Shown: positions 6,961-15,847, numbered from the stretch's first letter. The stretch is DNA of 64,000 bases from Ketogulonicigenium vulgare WSH-001 (GCF_000223375.1 NC_017384.1:810097-874096); one strand, 5' to 3'. Notes: a model not told the origin generated them from the letters alone. Numbers and translations are program-made.

Positions 6961-7572
6961 CTATGGCTTCTTGAAGCTTCCACGCTTTGCGCAGAATTCC
7001 ATACCCTGGAACTCCATAAGCCACGCATCCTCCCCGAAGTGAAAGACGTGGTAATCATCAGGCCCAAGGTATCGAGATCGAGTGCTGATCCCCCTGCGCG
7101 CGCTGGATTTCAATTCATTCTGCGCGCGCTGTGGTCGTGCACAAAAGGTACGCTGTGCACTGAAAATCGCTTCTCGAAGGGCAAATGTCACCAAAATCTC
7201 TGACAAACTTATACCCACGGCAAACGCATGTTCCGGGCTGTCGAAGTGGCCAAGCGTACCGAATGCAAATCCTTCGTTTTCTCTGTCATGGGCAGCAAGA
7301 GAAAAGACCGCTTGGTTCTCATGGCAAAAGATAGCGTAGGAATCCTTCGATATCACTTCAGATGCGCATATCATAACATCCTGCGCCTCAAGGTGTCCGC
7401 CATCGGCTTGAATTATCGGGGCGACTGGCCCGGTCAATGCGCCAAATTTTTTGTAATAATCGCGAAGAATATCATTCTTAATGTGGCTGACTTGATCTCC
7501 CGTCAGACTCATCTCATTCGCGCTCAGATTATACCAGCCACATAGCATAGGGATAAGATTTTCAAATATCAT
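6961..7572 (-). CDS. SUKH/SMI1-like protein, possible orphan immunity protein
   Basis: The 203-aa product resembles the SUKH (SMI1/KNR4) fold: an N-terminal LRDYYKKFGALTG segment, then a central VISKDSYAIFCHENQAVFSLAAHD block, which matches the family pattern of a strand ending in an 'ENQ' motif. SUKH proteins are commonly immunity factors against polymorphic toxins delivered between cells. No toxin, Rhs or secretion gene lies next to it, so if the assignment is right it is an orphan. The C-terminal ~60 residues (from about 140) are arginine-rich and less like the family. Composition is more AT-rich than the flanks. This is a pattern-based guess, not a firm match. Confidence 0.5.
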   Translation of the reverse strand: MIFENLIPMLCGWYNLSANEMSLTGDQVSHIKNDILRDYYKKFGALTGPVAPIIQADGGHLEAQDVMICASEVISKDSYAIFCHENQAVFSLAAHDRENEGFAFGTLGHFDSPEHAFAVGISLSEILVTFALREAIFSAQRTFCARPQRAQNELKSSARRGISTRSRYLGPDDYHVFHFGEDAWLMEFQGMEFCAKRGSFKKP

Positions 7573-7746
7573 ATCAAACTTCTATCTGGTTGGTATGCCC
7601 CGCATAGGTGACCCACACAAAAACAATAAAGCAATCCCAAACCCTCCTTTGTGGCAGGCTATTCTTTCCCCATACAAAAGTTGTCAAGGACGACAGCTTC
7701 AAAATCACGTGGTTTGCATGGGCCGGCGTCATGCGCTCGACCGTCG

Positions 7747-7960
7747 ATGACCGCGCGCGCGGCCCGCGTGGACTTTGCCTACTGGGGTGGGTTCGGCGGA
7801 TCCTTGTGGGGGTTCGGCGGCTGGTTTGTGTATCGCGCGTTTGGGCCTGACCCGCCACGAGCGCCGGTCCCGCCGGAATACGGGGATTGTGTTCAACAGT
7901 GCGGTTGCGGTCTTCATCAATGGTCTGTTGATCAACCTGCAATTCCGCCACGCGATCTGA
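7747..7960 (+). pseudogene. possible frameshifted small membrane protein gene
   Basis: Starting at ATG 7747, one frame encodes a glycine-rich hydrophobic stretch (FAYWGGFGGSLWGFGGWFVY). After about 7830 it loses protein character. The neighbouring frame then encodes RHERRSRRNTGIVFNS followed by a second hydrophobic segment (AVAVFINGLLINLQF) and stops at 7960. The simplest reading is one ~70-residue two-span protein broken by a single-base indel near 7830. No family is recognised, so it could be chance in GC-rich sequence. Confidence 0.28.
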
Positions 7961-7975
7961 TTGCAGATGTGAAAT

Positions 7976-8009
7976 CATGGCCCCCGCAATACGCGCTGCG
8001 GGGGCCATG
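7976..8009 (-). terminator. strong hairpin terminator after DoxX-like gene
   Basis: A perfect 13-bp stem CATGGCCCCCGCA/TGCGGGGGCCATG with an 8-nt loop begins three bases beyond the stop codon of the minus-strand gene. Only a short ATTT follows, so termination may rely on stem stability. It may also serve transcripts from the plus strand. Confidence 0.65.
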
Positions 8010-8012
8010 TCG

Positions 8013-8378
8013 TTAAATCAAATTGCCCAACATACAGATCAAACACAGCACCAGCACAATGGCAGGCGCGGGCAGGTGGCCCAGTTCCTTATGTTTTATC
8101 ACTGTTGTGCAGGCCGCCGCCATCACCAGCGCTGCCAGCGCCGCGCCCCAGATCTGGGTAAAGGGCGACACCAGCAGGGCTGCGGCTGTCAGTTCGCATA
8201 GCGCTGTCACATAATGGAACCACCTGGGATAGCCCCAGCGTGCGTAATCGGCCCGCGCGGATGGGGTGCCGATCCAATTCACCACGCCGCCCAGCACAAA
8301 GAACGCCGCCAGCGCCCAGCCCAGCCATGTGGCACCAAGGGAAAAGGCCGAATTCGGCAAGATTGCATAAATATACAT
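8013..8378 (-). CDS. DoxX-like family membrane protein
   Basis: ATG at 8378 is preceded on its strand by GAAGGAGA, whereas the longer frame upstream to 8579 has no such signal. The 121-aa product has about four hydrophobic helices (WLGWALAAFFVLGGVVNWIG; FHYVTALCELTAAALLV; IWGAALAALVMAAACTTV; APAIVLVLCLICMLGNLI), the size and pattern of the DoxX/DoxD-like family. The family is widespread and mostly uncharacterised; some members are thought to work in quinone or sulfur-linked redox processes at the membrane. The substrate is unknown. It stands alone, ending in a strong hairpin. Confidence 0.8.
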   Translation of the reverse strand: MYIYAILPNSAFSLGATWLGWALAAFFVLGGVVNWIGTPSARADYARWGYPRWFHYVTALCELTAAALLVSPFTQIWGAALAALVMAAACTTVIKHKELGHLPAPAIVLVLCLICMLGNLI

Positions 8379-8599
8379 CGGGTCTCCTTCATAATCCGGC
8401 TGCGCTGACATCGTCAAAGCCTGCGCCAACACCAAAGCCTGTGTGACGCCGTGGCGAAGAAGATCCCGTACCCGGGTGCAGGAGACACCACCCTGCAACT
8501 CTATTTTCGGCAAGTGACCGATAGGCCGCGATTTTGCCCAAGGCAAGGGCTGGCGGTGCCGCATGTGACGCAAGGTCATCTCGCCTTGAAAGAGATATC

Positions 8600-9073
8600 C
8601 TAGCGGTCTCGGATGGTGATCGGCCCGATAGGCGCCACATTGGGCAGGATCAAATAGACCGGCGCGGCGCCTTCGGGGGCGATAAAATCACCCTGCCAAC
8701 GCCCGACGCGTGGGTTGCGGTTGGGGTTGTAGTTAAAGGCGAGCTGCATCGTGTCATGGATATTGGCGACCCCATCCACACGGATCAGCGGCAGATGCGC
8801 ATCGCCCGCCTGCAGATAGATGGTGCTGTCCAGATCGGTCGCGGGGATTGGGCCATAGATCAGCTCGCCCGAATAGCCCTGCATATCGGTGATAAACTCT
8901 ACCTCGATATGCAGAACACCCACGCTGCGATCAGCCTTTTTGATATTGGCATAGGCATAGCCGCTGGCTGTGGGCGCCATGGTTTGCTGCATGCCGACCT
9001 GCGCCCGCGCAGCAGCGCCACCAAGCCCGACCGCAAGTGCAAGGCTGAGGGCAAAAGATGTAACGATATTCAT
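8600..9073 (-). CDS. exported protein of unknown function
   Basis: Start at ATG 9073 gives a clean signal peptide (IVTSFALSLALAVGLGGAAARAQ, cleavage probably after ARA near residue 24). The upstream extension of the frame would bury it. The mature ~133 residues contain no cysteine and read as beta-rich segments (VGVLHIEVEFITDMQGYSGE, AGDAHLPLIRVDGVANIHD). It is probably periplasmic or secreted. No family is recognised. It has no obvious operon partner, as the tRNA gene lies upstream and the DoxX gene downstream. Confidence 0.7.
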   Translation of the reverse strand: MNIVTSFALSLALAVGLGGAAARAQVGMQQTMAPTASGYAYANIKKADRSVGVLHIEVEFITDMQGYSGELIYGPIPATDLDSTIYLQAGDAHLPLIRVDGVANIHDTMQLAFNYNPNRNPRVGRWQGDFIAPEGAAPVYLILPNVAPIGPITIRDR

Positions 9074-9197
9074 GTAAAACCTGTCACTATCTGCCGGCCA
9101 AAGCACGGCATAAACGCAGGCGCATCCCGGTCGCGCCCACATATCGCGGGAGATAGGCGCGAAATGTGTCAGATTGATGAAGGGACATTGGGGGGAT

Positions 9198-9273
9198 TGG
9201 TAGGCCCGGAGGGACTCGAACCCCCAACCAAAGCGTTATGAGCGCTCTGCTCTAACCATTGAGCTACAGGCCC
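9198..9273 (-). tRNA. tRNA with CAT anticodon, probably tRNA-Ile2 (lysidine-modified)
   Basis: Read on the minus strand, a 76-nt cloverleaf has acceptor GGGCCTG/CGGGCCT (two wobble pairs), anticodon loop CTCATAA, T-arm loop TTCGAGT, discriminator A and encoded CCA. The CAT anticodon fits tRNA-Met or tRNA-Ile2. The consecutive C4-G69 and C5-G68 pairs are features reported for tRNA-Ile2 recognition by TilS, so Ile2 is preferred. The distinction is inference. Confidence 0.9.
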
Positions 9274-9381
9274 CCTTGCATCCGATAGGTCAGCCACCGC
9301 ATCTGGTCAAGTTGCTACTGGCCTCGCGGCAGTATCTGCGGTATCGGCGGGCGGAGAACGTCAGGGCAATCGGGGTGAGCC

Positions 9382-10431
9382 ATGAGCGATACGACAAGTA
9401 AACTGACCTATGCCGCAGCAGGTGTTGATATCGACGCCGGTAACGCATTGGTCGAGCGGATCAAACCGGCTGCCGCGCGCACGCGCCGCACGGGAACAAT
9501 GGCGGGCCTTGGCGGCTTTGGCGCGTTGTTCGACCTGAAGGCGGCGGGCTATAGCGATCCGATCCTTGTCTCGGCCACGGACGGGGTGGGCACCAAGTTG
9601 CGCATCGCGATCGACACCGGCCATCTGGACACGATTGGCATCGACCTTGTGGCGATGTGCGTGAATGATCTGGTCTGCCAAGGCGCCGAGCCGTTGTTCT
9701 TCTTGGATTATTTCGCAACCGGCAAGCTGTCGGTCGACGAGGCGGCCCGTGTGATCGGCGGCATCGCGGATGGCTGCGCCGCATCGGGCTGCGCGCTGGT
9801 GGGCGGCGAGACGGCCGAGATGCCCGGCATGTATCACGACGGCGATTTCGATCTGGCCGGTTTCGCGGTTGGCGCGATGGAGCGCGGTGCCGATCTGCCT
9901 GCGGGCGTGGCGACGGGCGATGTGCTGCTGGGCCTTGCGTCCAATGGCGTGCATTCGAACGGCTATTCGCTTGTGCGCAAGGTCGCTGAAAAAGCGGGCC
10001 TTGGATGGAACGATGCTGCCCCCTTTGCAGATGGCGCGCTTGGTGAGGTGCTGCTGGCGCCGACCCGTCTTTATGTGAAGCCGGTGCTATCGGCGATCCG
10101 TGCGGGCGGCGTGCATGCGCTGGCGCATATCACCGGCGGCGGTCTGACCGAGAATCTGCCGCGCGTCTTGCCCGAAGGCATGGGTGCGACGATTGATCTG
10201 AACGCATGGAAGCTGCCGCCGGTGTTCAACTGGCTGGGGCAGGTCGGCGGTCTGGATCAGGCGGAAATGCTGAAAACCTTTAACGCCGGTATCGGTATGG
10301 TTGTCGTCGTCGCGGCGGATCGCGCGGCGCAGATTACCGCGCTACTGCAAGCCGAGGGCGAGACGGTTTACACCCTAGGCCAGATCACCGCAGGCGCAGG
10401 CGTCAGCTATACCGGCGCGCTGACGGCATGA
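9382..10431 (+). CDS. purM: phosphoribosylformylglycinamidine cyclo-ligase (AIR synthetase)
   Basis: PurM closes formylglycinamidine ribonucleotide with ATP to make aminoimidazole ribonucleotide, the fifth step of purine synthesis in the cytoplasm. The 349-aa length is usual. Characteristic blocks are ATDGVGTKL near residue 67, the [11 protein letters not shown] block near 147 and the [11 protein letters not shown] segment near 185. The ATG is preceded by GGGGTGAG, and the gene overlaps purN by four bases (ATGA), so the two consecutive-pathway genes are translationally coupled. Confidence 0.97.
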   Translation: MSDTTSKLTYAAAGVDIDAGNALVERIKPAAARTRRTGTMAGLGGFGALFDLKAAGYSDPILVSATDGVGTKLRIAIDTGHLDTIGIDLVAMCVNDLVCQGAEPLFFLDYFATGKLSVDEAARVIGGIADGCAASGCALVGGETAEMPGMYHDGDFDLAGFAVGAMERGADLPAGVATGDVLLGLASNGVHSNGYSLVRKVAEKAGLGWNDAAPFADGALGEVLLAPTRLYVKPVLSAIRAGGVHALAHITGGGLTENLPRVLPEGMGATIDLNAWKLPPVFNWLGQVGGLDQAEMLKTFNAGIGMVVVVAADRAAQITALLQAEGETVYTLGQITAGAGVSYTGALTA

Positions 10432-11021
10432 GGCGTGTCGCGATCCTGATCTCGGGGGGCGGCTCTAATATGATGACGCTGCTGCGCGCGATGGAGGAGG
10501 GTGACTTCCCGGCGCGCGCGGTGCTGGTGCTTGCGAATAACCCCGATGCGGGCGGGCTGGAAAAGGCCGCCGCGTTGGGTATTCCCACCGCTGTTGTCGA
10601 TCACCGCCCCTTTGGCAAGGATCGCGCCGCGTTTGACGCGGCGGTGGATGCAGAACTGCGCGCGGCCGATGTCGATCTGGTCTGCTTGGCGGGGTTCATG
10701 CGCATTTTGACGCCGGAATTCACGGCGGGCTGGGAAGGGCGGATGCTGAACATCCACCCCTCGCTGTTGCCGCTGTATAAGGGGCTGCACACCCATCAAC
10801 GCGCTATTGAGGCGGGCGATGCGGTGCATGGCTGCTCGGTGCATCTGGTGACTGCGGCGCTGGATGACGGGCCGGTTCTGGGGCAGGCGCGGGTCGCCAT
10901 TTTGCCCGATGACACGCCTGAAACTTTGGCCGCGCGGGTGCTGGTGCAAGAGCATCGCCTGTATCCCGCCGTGCTGAAACGCTTTGCATCGGGCGATCAG
11001 ACCGCAATCATTCTGGAATGA
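10428..11021 (+). CDS. purN: phosphoribosylglycinamide formyltransferase
   Basis: PurN transfers a formyl group from 10-formyltetrahydrofolate to GAR, the third step of purine synthesis. The 197-aa product has the N-terminal [12 protein letters not shown] phosphate-binding segment. It also carries the folate/catalytic block [16 protein letters not shown], with the family's Asn and His, followed later by DDGPVLGQ containing the catalytic Asp. It starts inside the purM stop codon. The operon appears to end here, since a 74-base gap precedes rnd. Confidence 0.97.
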   Translation: MRRVAILISGGGSNMMTLLRAMEEGDFPARAVLVLANNPDAGGLEKAAALGIPTAVVDHRPFGKDRAAFDAAVDAELRAADVDLVCLAGFMRILTPEFTAGWEGRMLNIHPSLLPLYKGLHTHQRAIEAGDAVHGCSVHLVTAALDDGPVLGQARVAILPDDTPETLAARVLVQEHRLYPAVLKRFASGDQTAIILE

Positions 11022-11095
11022 TGCCCTTTTACTTGGCAGCGTGATGTCCTATTCCTTGCGTCACCTTTGCAAGCTCATGAATTTACGGCAGGCTG

Positions 11096-12262
11096 ATGAA
11101 AACAATCACGACGACCGAAGCGCTGGCCAGCTTTTGTGCTGAAGCGGCCAAACATCCCTATGTGACGGTCGACACCGAGTTCCTGCGCGAACGCACCTAT
11201 TACGCGAAACTCTGCCTTGTGCAGTTGGCCTTTTCCGGCCCTGATGCGGATGCCGCGCTGGTTGATCCGCTGGCCGATGGGATCGACCTGAAGCCCCTAT
11301 ATGATCTGTTCCTGAACCCCGCCGTGGTCAAAGTGTTCCATGCCGCGCGGCAGGATCTGGAAATTTTCTCGGTCGGGCAGAACGTTATTCCGGCGCCTTT
11401 GTTCGACACGCAGGTCGCTGCGATGGTCTGCGGCTATGGCGAGCAGGTCAGCTATGAGACGTTGGCGCGCAAAATTGCCAAGGCCGATATCGACAAGACT
11501 TCGCGTTTTACCGATTGGTCGCGCCGTCCGCTGTCCGAGGCGCAAAAAGAATATGCGCTGGCCGATGTGACGCATCTGCGCCAGATCTATGAAAATCTGT
11601 CGGCGCAAATCGCCAAATCCGGTCGCGCCGCTTGGGTGGCCGAGGAAATGGGCGTGTTGAACGACCCTGATACCTATCGTGTCGACCCCGAACAGGCCTG
11701 GCTGCGGGTGAAAACGCGCACATCATCCGCAAAATTTCTGGCGGTGATGAAAGAACTCGCGCGCTTTCGCGAGGAATATGCGCAGGCGCAGGATGTGCCG
11801 CGTTCGCGCGTCTATAAAGATGACGCGATGCTGGAGCTCGCCTCGCTAAAGCCCGCGACCGAGGATGATCTGGGCACGGCGCGCCTGCTGCTGCGCGAGG
11901 CGCGCCGTGGCCCGATCGCGGATGGTATTTTGGCGGCGGTCAAGCGCGCTTTGGCGCTGCGCCCCGATCAGATGCCGCGCCTTGCGGTCGAAAAAGACAG
12001 CGCCTTGCAGGTCAATCCGGCGCTCGCCGATCTGCTGCGCGTGCTGTTGAAAGCCCGGTCCGAGGCCGAAGGGGTGGCGCAAAAACTGATCGCCTCCTCG
12101 CATGATCTGGATGCAATTGCGGCGGGGCAGCGCGATGTCGCGGCCCTGTCCGGCTGGCGGCAAGAGTTGTTTGGCGATGACGCGCTGGCCCTGTGCGAGG
12201 GCAAGATCGCTTTGGCCGCCAAGGGGCAAAATGTCGTCACGATCCGCCTGAGCGAGGCGTGA
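11096..12262 (+). CDS. rnd: ribonuclease D
   Basis: A 3'-5' exoribonuclease of the DEDDy class that trims tRNA and other stable RNA precursors. Metal-binding motifs are visible: VTVDTEFLRERTYY near residue 25 (D, E), VFHAARQDLEIF near 80 (D) and EYALADVTHL near 158 (Y-x3-D). The C-terminal ~150 residues match the HRDC region (YKDDAMLELASLKP). The 388-aa length is typical. ATG at 11096 fits the conserved N-terminus. It is followed two bases later by the sufE-type gene. Confidence 0.95.
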   Translation: MKTITTTEALASFCAEAAKHPYVTVDTEFLRERTYYAKLCLVQLAFSGPDADAALVDPLADGIDLKPLYDLFLNPAVVKVFHAARQDLEIFSVGQNVIPAPLFDTQVAAMVCGYGEQVSYETLARKIAKADIDKTSRFTDWSRRPLSEAQKEYALADVTHLRQIYENLSAQIAKSGRAAWVAEEMGVLNDPDTYRVDPEQAWLRVKTRTSSAKFLAVMKELARFREEYAQAQDVPRSRVYKDDAMLELASLKPATEDDLGTARLLLREARRGPIADGILAAVKRALALRPDQMPRLAVEKDSALQVNPALADLLRVLLKARSEAEGVAQKLIASSHDLDAIAAGQRDVAALSGWRQELFGDDALALCEGKIALAAKGQNVVTIRLSEA

Positions 12263-12264
12263 TC

Positions 12265-12672
12265 ATGGCCACGTCTGCATTCGAGGAAATCGTTGATACC
12301 TTTGCCTTTTTGGACGACTGGGAAGACCGCTATCGCCATGTGATCGAGCTGGGCAAGGCGATGTCGCCCCTTGACGAGGCGTTGCGCGTGCCCGCAACCA
12401 AAGTCACCGGCTGCGCCAGTCAGGTCTGGATCCATCCAGTGATCGAGGGCGGTGTCTTTCGCTTTGACGGCGAAAGCGATGCGCTGATCGTGCGCGGCTT
12501 GATCGCGATTTTGGCGCAACTTTACAACGGCCTGCCGGTTGCGGATGTGGCGCGGGTCGATGCCTTGGCCGAATTTGACCGCATCGGTCTGCGCGAACAT
12601 CTATCGGCGCAGCGCTCGAACGGGCTGCGCGCGATGATTGAACGCATCCGCCAATCGGCGGCGGCGGCCTAG
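12265..12672 (+). CDS. sufE: SufE-family cysteine desulfurase activator
   Basis: The 135-aa product matches SufE, which accepts persulfide sulfur from the desulfurase SufS and passes it to the SufBCD scaffold in Fe-S cluster assembly. The conserved sulfur-accepting cysteine is in KVTGCASQVW (near residue 47), and the N-terminal FAFLDDWEDRYRHVIELG block is diagnostic. ATG at 12265 is two bases after the rnd stop; the longer upstream frame only overlaps rnd. There is no suf operon in the window, so this is a detached copy. Its stop codon overlaps that of the convergent OsmC gene. Confidence 0.9.
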   Translation: MATSAFEEIVDTFAFLDDWEDRYRHVIELGKAMSPLDEALRVPATKVTGCASQVWIHPVIEGGVFRFDGESDALIVRGLIAILAQLYNGLPVADVARVDALAEFDRIGLREHLSAQRSNGLRAMIERIRQSAAAA

Positions 12673-13133
12673 GTCGCCCGAAACGTCGGCGCGTAGCTGA
12701 TCGGGAAATTCACCGAACGCGCGATAAAGCAAACAGCATGAATGCGGTGGTGCAGGTCATGGGCCAGATCCAGATCCGCCCCCGCATTCAGCGCAATTTC
12801 GGGCCGCAGGGTCGCGGATAGAAAGCGGCCAGCGCCGGATTTTTCGACCTCGCCCACGCCGATCGGGCTGTCGCGATAGCTGCTGACGATCAGGCCCGCA
12901 TTTGCCGCGTAATGCAGATACCACAGCATATGACAGGCCGAGAGGGACGACAGCAGCAGATCCTCGGGGTTCATTTTCGTCGGATCGCCGCCCAGCAGCG
13001 GGTCGTTCGAACAATGTACAACCGCCTTGCCGGGCACGGCGATATCCCAGGTCCGGTCATAGCCGCGATAGTTGATCGTCCCCGCGCCGCGGTTGCCCGT
13101 CCAGATGACTTCGGCGCTATAGCTATGTTCCAT
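12669..13133 (-). CDS. OsmC/Ohr-family peroxidase-like protein
   Basis: The 154-aa product has the two conserved cysteines of OsmC/Ohr thiol peroxidases: LLLSSLSACHMLWYLHYA near residue 70 and HAVCFIARSVNFP near the C-terminus. Family members reduce organic hydroperoxides with a Cys-Cys pair, usually in the cytoplasm. ATG at 13133 is preceded on its strand by AAGGAAAA. The longer frame that opens upstream overlaps the divergent GntR gene and is rejected. It shares the intergenic palindrome at 13156-13171 with that GntR gene, so it is probably controlled by it. Confidence 0.88.
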   Translation of the reverse strand: MEHSYSAEVIWTGNRGAGTINYRGYDRTWDIAVPGKAVVHCSNDPLLGGDPTKMNPEDLLLSSLSACHMLWYLHYAANAGLIVSSYRDSPIGVGEVEKSGAGRFLSATLRPEIALNAGADLDLAHDLHHRIHAVCFIARSVNFPISYAPTFRAT

Positions 13134-13155
13134 ATTGGTTTTCCTTGGCTGTTCC

Positions 13156-13171
13156 TGTATACGCGTATACA
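13156..13171. promoter_or_regulatory. 16-bp perfect palindrome, candidate GntR operator
   Basis: TGTATACGCGTATACA lies in the 57-base gap between the divergent osmC-like and gntR genes. Its GTATAC half-sites resemble known operators of FadR/FCD-type GntR regulators (cores such as TTGTATACAA). Confidence 0.65.
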
Positions 13172-13190
13172 AAAAAGAGGCAGGCCAACC

Positions 13191-13820
13191 ATGATCCAGA
13201 ATGAATTGACCCTTGTCGCGCGTATTCGTAGCGACATTCTTGCCGGTGTCTATCCCCCCGGCAGCGATCTGTTGCAAACGGAACTTGCGGCAACTTACGG
13301 CGTCAGCCGCATTCCTGTGCGCGATGCGCTGCAAAGCCTTGCGGCGCAAAGGCTGGTTGATCTGGTGCCCGGTCGCGGTGCGCAGGTCGTGGCGCTGACA
13401 CAGGCCGATCTTGCGGAAATTCGCGATCTGCGCCTGATGCTGGAATGCGATCTGTTGGCGCGCGCCATTGGTCGCGCCGATCAATCCGCGATGGATGATG
13501 TTGATTTTGCGATGAAAGTTGTCGCTGCCGCCATCGGGCGTACCGGCGGGCAAGAGGCGGATTGGGCCTTTCACGACGCGCTGTATCGTGCGGCGGATTG
13601 CCCGCGCCAACTGGCGATTGTGCAGGAATTGCGCCCCATCTGTGCGCTTTACTTGCGCGAATATGACAGCAAAACTGCCAATACGACACGCTGGCTGCGC
13701 GAGCATCAGGCCCTTGTCGATGCGTTTCGGGGCCGCCGCGCCGAGGAGGCGAAATCCGTACTGCGTCAACATATCCGCGCGACACATGCGCAGATGGATG
13801 CGGTTGCCGCCGCAGCTTAG
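13191..13820 (+). CDS. GntR-family regulator, FCD (FadR-type) subgroup
   Basis: A winged helix-turn-helix occupies residues ~5-70 (LAATYGVSRIPVRDALQSL is the recognition part, GRGAQVV the wing). A helical ligand-binding FCD domain follows, with family His/Asp residues around LRLMLECDLLARAIG, WAFHDALYRAA and LREHQALVDAF. Start at ATG 13191 gives the normal 209-aa length; the frame open further upstream would cross the operator and the divergent gene. FCD domains bind small carboxylates, usually with a metal. Targets are likely the adjacent OsmC gene and itself. A terminator overlaps the stop codon. Confidence 0.88.
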   Translation: MIQNELTLVARIRSDILAGVYPPGSDLLQTELAATYGVSRIPVRDALQSLAAQRLVDLVPGRGAQVVALTQADLAEIRDLRLMLECDLLARAIGRADQSAMDDVDFAMKVVAAAIGRTGGQEADWAFHDALYRAADCPRQLAIVQELRPICALYLREYDSKTANTTRWLREHQALVDAFRGRRAEEAKSVLRQHIRATHAQMDAVAAAA

Positions 13821-13829
13821 GCGGCGGCA
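13805..13829 (+). terminator. rho-independent terminator overlapping gntR stop codon
   Basis: Perfect 9-bp stem TGCCGCCGC/GCGGCGGCA with a 7-nt loop containing the TAG stop, followed by CCTTTATT. On the minus strand it also sits just beyond the aldehyde dehydrogenase gene. Confidence 0.65.
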
Positions 13830-13835
13830 CCTTTA

Positions 13836-15266
13836 TTACAGTTTTTGGGTGACAAAGCGCGTGTCGAGATAGGCCTCGACCGCCTCAGAGCCGCCTTCGG
13901 TGCCATAGCCCGAATCGCCGAGCCCGCCGAACGGCACTTCGGGCAGGGCAAGGCCAAGGTGGTTGATGGTCAGCATACCCGAGCGCACCCCTTCGCGCAG
14001 ACGCGACGCCGTCTCGGACGAGCCGGTAAACGCATAGGCCGCAAGGCCAAAGGGCAGGCGGTTCGCCTCGGTCAGCGCGGCATCCACGGATGCGACACGG
14101 TTGATCACCGCGACGGGGCCAAAGGGTTCGTCATTCATGATCAGCGCATCTTGCGGCACATCGGCCAGCACGGTCGGGGCATAGAAATAGCCCTTGTTGC
14201 CAATGCGGCGACCGCCGGTGACCAGACGCGCGCCGCGGTCGACGGCATCCTCGATCATGCGTTCCAATGCAGGGATGCGCCGGTCATTCGCGAGCGCACC
14301 CATCTGGCTGTTCGGGTCCAGCCCGTCGCCGACCTTGATCTGTTCTGCCGCGCTGGCAAAGCCGTCGATGAACCGATCCGCGACGCTATCTTGCACCAAA
14401 AAGCGCGTGGGCGAGACGCAGACCTGACCCGCGTTGCGGAATTTATGCTGTACGGTCAGGGCGATGGTCGCCTCGATATCGGCATCATCGAACACCAGCA
14501 CGGGGGCGTGGCCGCCCAGCTCCATCGTGGCGCGCTTCATATGCAGGCCGGCGAGGCTGGCAAGATGTTTGCCAACCGGGGTCGAGCCGGTGAACGAGAT
14601 TTTGCGGATGGTCGGATGCGGGATCAGATATTCCGAAATCTCGGCAGGCACGCCGAACACAAGGTTCACGACGCCGGCAGGCACGCCCGCATCAACAAAA
14701 CAATTGATCATCGCGGCGGGCGAGGCGGGGGTCTCTTCGGGCGCCTTGACGATGATGGAACAGCCGGTGCTGAGCGCGGCAGACAGCTTGCGCACGACCT
14801 GGTTGACCGGAAAGTTCCACGGCGTAAAGGCCGCGACGGGGCCGACCGGGTCCTTGATCGTGATCTGCAAAATGCCGGGCGCGCGGGCGGGGATCACCTG
14901 ACCATAGGTGCGGCGGCCTTCCTCGGCGAACCAGTCGATCACATCGGCGGCGGCGGTCACTTCGCCCTTGGCCTCGCCCAGGGTTTTGCCCTGTTCCAGC
15001 GTCAGCAGCATCGCGATTGTCTCGGACCGGGCGCGCAGCAGATCTGCGGCGCGGCGCATAATCTTGCTGCGTTCCAGCGGCGAGACGTCTTTCCACTGGT
15101 TGAAGCCGCGCTGCGCGGCAGCCAGAGCGGCCTCGAGATCGGTCGGCGTGGCGTGGGCGACGTGGCCGATCACCTCTTCGGTCGCGGGATTGACCACGGG
15201 AATGCGACCGCCGTCAGAGGCTTCGCTCCAAATGCCGTCAATGAGAAGGAGGGTATCAGTATACAT
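13836..15266 (-). CDS. NAD(P)-dependent aldehyde dehydrogenase, succinate-semialdehyde type
   Basis: The 476-aa product is a complete aldehyde dehydrogenase. The cofactor and catalytic blocks are visible: [14 protein letters not shown] near residue 145, [14 protein letters not shown] near 222, the general-base Glu in [10 protein letters not shown] near 250 and the catalytic Cys in [12 protein letters not shown] near 284. The closest functional type is succinate-semialdehyde dehydrogenase (GabD-like), which oxidises a semialdehyde to a dicarboxylate for the TCA cycle. The exact substrate is uncertain. A GTATAC element like that of the neighbouring GntR site overlaps its start region (15255-15266). 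A weak second GntR site is therefore possible. Confidence 0.9.
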   Translation of the reverse strand: MYTDTLLLIDGIWSEASDGGRIPVVNPATEEVIGHVAHATPTDLEAALAAAQRGFNQWKDVSPLERSKIMRRAADLLRARSETIAMLLTLEQGKTLGEAKGEVTAAADVIDWFAEEGRRTYGQVIPARAPGILQITIKDPVGPVAAFTPWNFPVNQVVRKLSAALSTGCSIIVKAPEETPASPAAMINCFVDAGVPAGVVNLVFGVPAEISEYLIPHPTIRKISFTGSTPVGKHLASLAGLHMKRATMELGGHAPVLVFDDADIEATIALTVQHKFRNAGQVCVSPTRFLVQDSVADRFIDGFASAAEQIKVGDGLDPNSQMGALANDRRIPALERMIEDAVDRGARLVTGGRRIGNKGYFYAPTVLADVPQDALIMNDEPFGPVAVINRVASVDAALTEANRLPFGLAAYAFTGSSETASRLREGVRSGMLTINHLGLALPEVPFGGLGDSGYGTEGGSEAVEAYLDTRFVTQKL

Positions 15267-15376
15267 AGGATGTCCTTGCGAAGGCGGGGCGCTGCCCCAT
15301 CAGCATCGCCTGCAAGCTAGACCCCGCGCGCGGGGGCGGCAACCCATTGGAACGGTTTTGTGAGCGCGGCGGCCCG

Positions 15377-15847
15377 TTACCGCTTTAGCCCCGCCGCATA
15401 TTCAACCAGTTGATCGACGACGATGCCCCAACCTTCGTAAAATCCCATATCTTCGTGGTTTTTTCGGCTTTCCTCGCTGCGATGCCGCGCGATTGCGGTG
15501 TATTTCGTCTGGCCCGCGCCCGCATCCTCTAGCAGCAAGATGGCGGTCATGAACGGCTCGGCCGTTGGTTTCCAGCCTTCGGTATAGGTATCGGTGAAGA
15601 CCAGTTTGGTGGTCGGCACAATTTCAAGATAAACGCCGTCATTGGCCATTTCATTGCCCTCCACCTCAAACGTTGTGTTGAAACGACCACCGACGCGCAG
15701 GTCGATCTCACAGGCGATAACCTTGTGCGGGCGCGGGACGAAGAATGCCTTGATATGTTCGGGCGTTGTCCAGCATTCCCAGACCAGGTCGCGCGCCACA
15801 GGGATCGTGCGTTCAAGGCGAAGGTCGGTTTTCGGGTCGAGTTGCAC
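15377..15847 (-). CDS. SRPBCC/AHSA1-domain protein
   Basis: The 156-aa product is a single SRPBCC domain of the Aha1-C-terminal (AHSA1) type. The diagnostic opening is RTIPVARDLVWECWTTPEHIKAFF, and the usual later segments are VGGRFNTTFEVEGNEM and GWGIVVDQLVEYA. These proteins have a deep hydrophobic ligand cavity. In bacteria they often lie beside ArsR regulators, but none is here. The ligand is unknown. It may share a transcript with the aldehyde dehydrogenase downstream on the same strand, although the gap is 110 bases. Confidence 0.85.
   Translation of the reverse strand: MQLDPKTDLRLERTIPVARDLVWECWTTPEHIKAFFVPRPHKVIACEIDLRVGGRFNTTFEVEGNEMANDGVYLEIVPTTKLVFTDTYTEGWKPTAEPFMTAILLLEDAGAGQTKYTAIARHRSEESRKNHEDMGFYEGWGIVVDQLVEYAAGLKR

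Larger units (their letters stand above)
7573..8012. other. intergenic stretch with a possible frameshifted small membrane gene
   Basis: No intact gene is supported in these 440 bases. The 3' half contains two hydrophobic protein-like segments in different plus-strand frames (see 7747-7960) and a strong hairpin at 7976-8009. The 5' half (7573-7745) shows nothing. Confidence 0.4.

Noticed and set aside
1..8400. Possible genomic island or prophage at the left end
   Set aside because: AT-rich composition, XRE and SUKH-like genes hint at transfer, but no integrase, attachment repeat or phage structural gene is present. The nearest tRNA gene has no visible duplicated 3' end.
13845..15320. Long plus-strand open frame opposite the aldehyde dehydrogenase gene
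   Set aside because: It is a low-complexity mirror of a clearly homologous minus-strand gene, a usual effect in GC-rich DNA.
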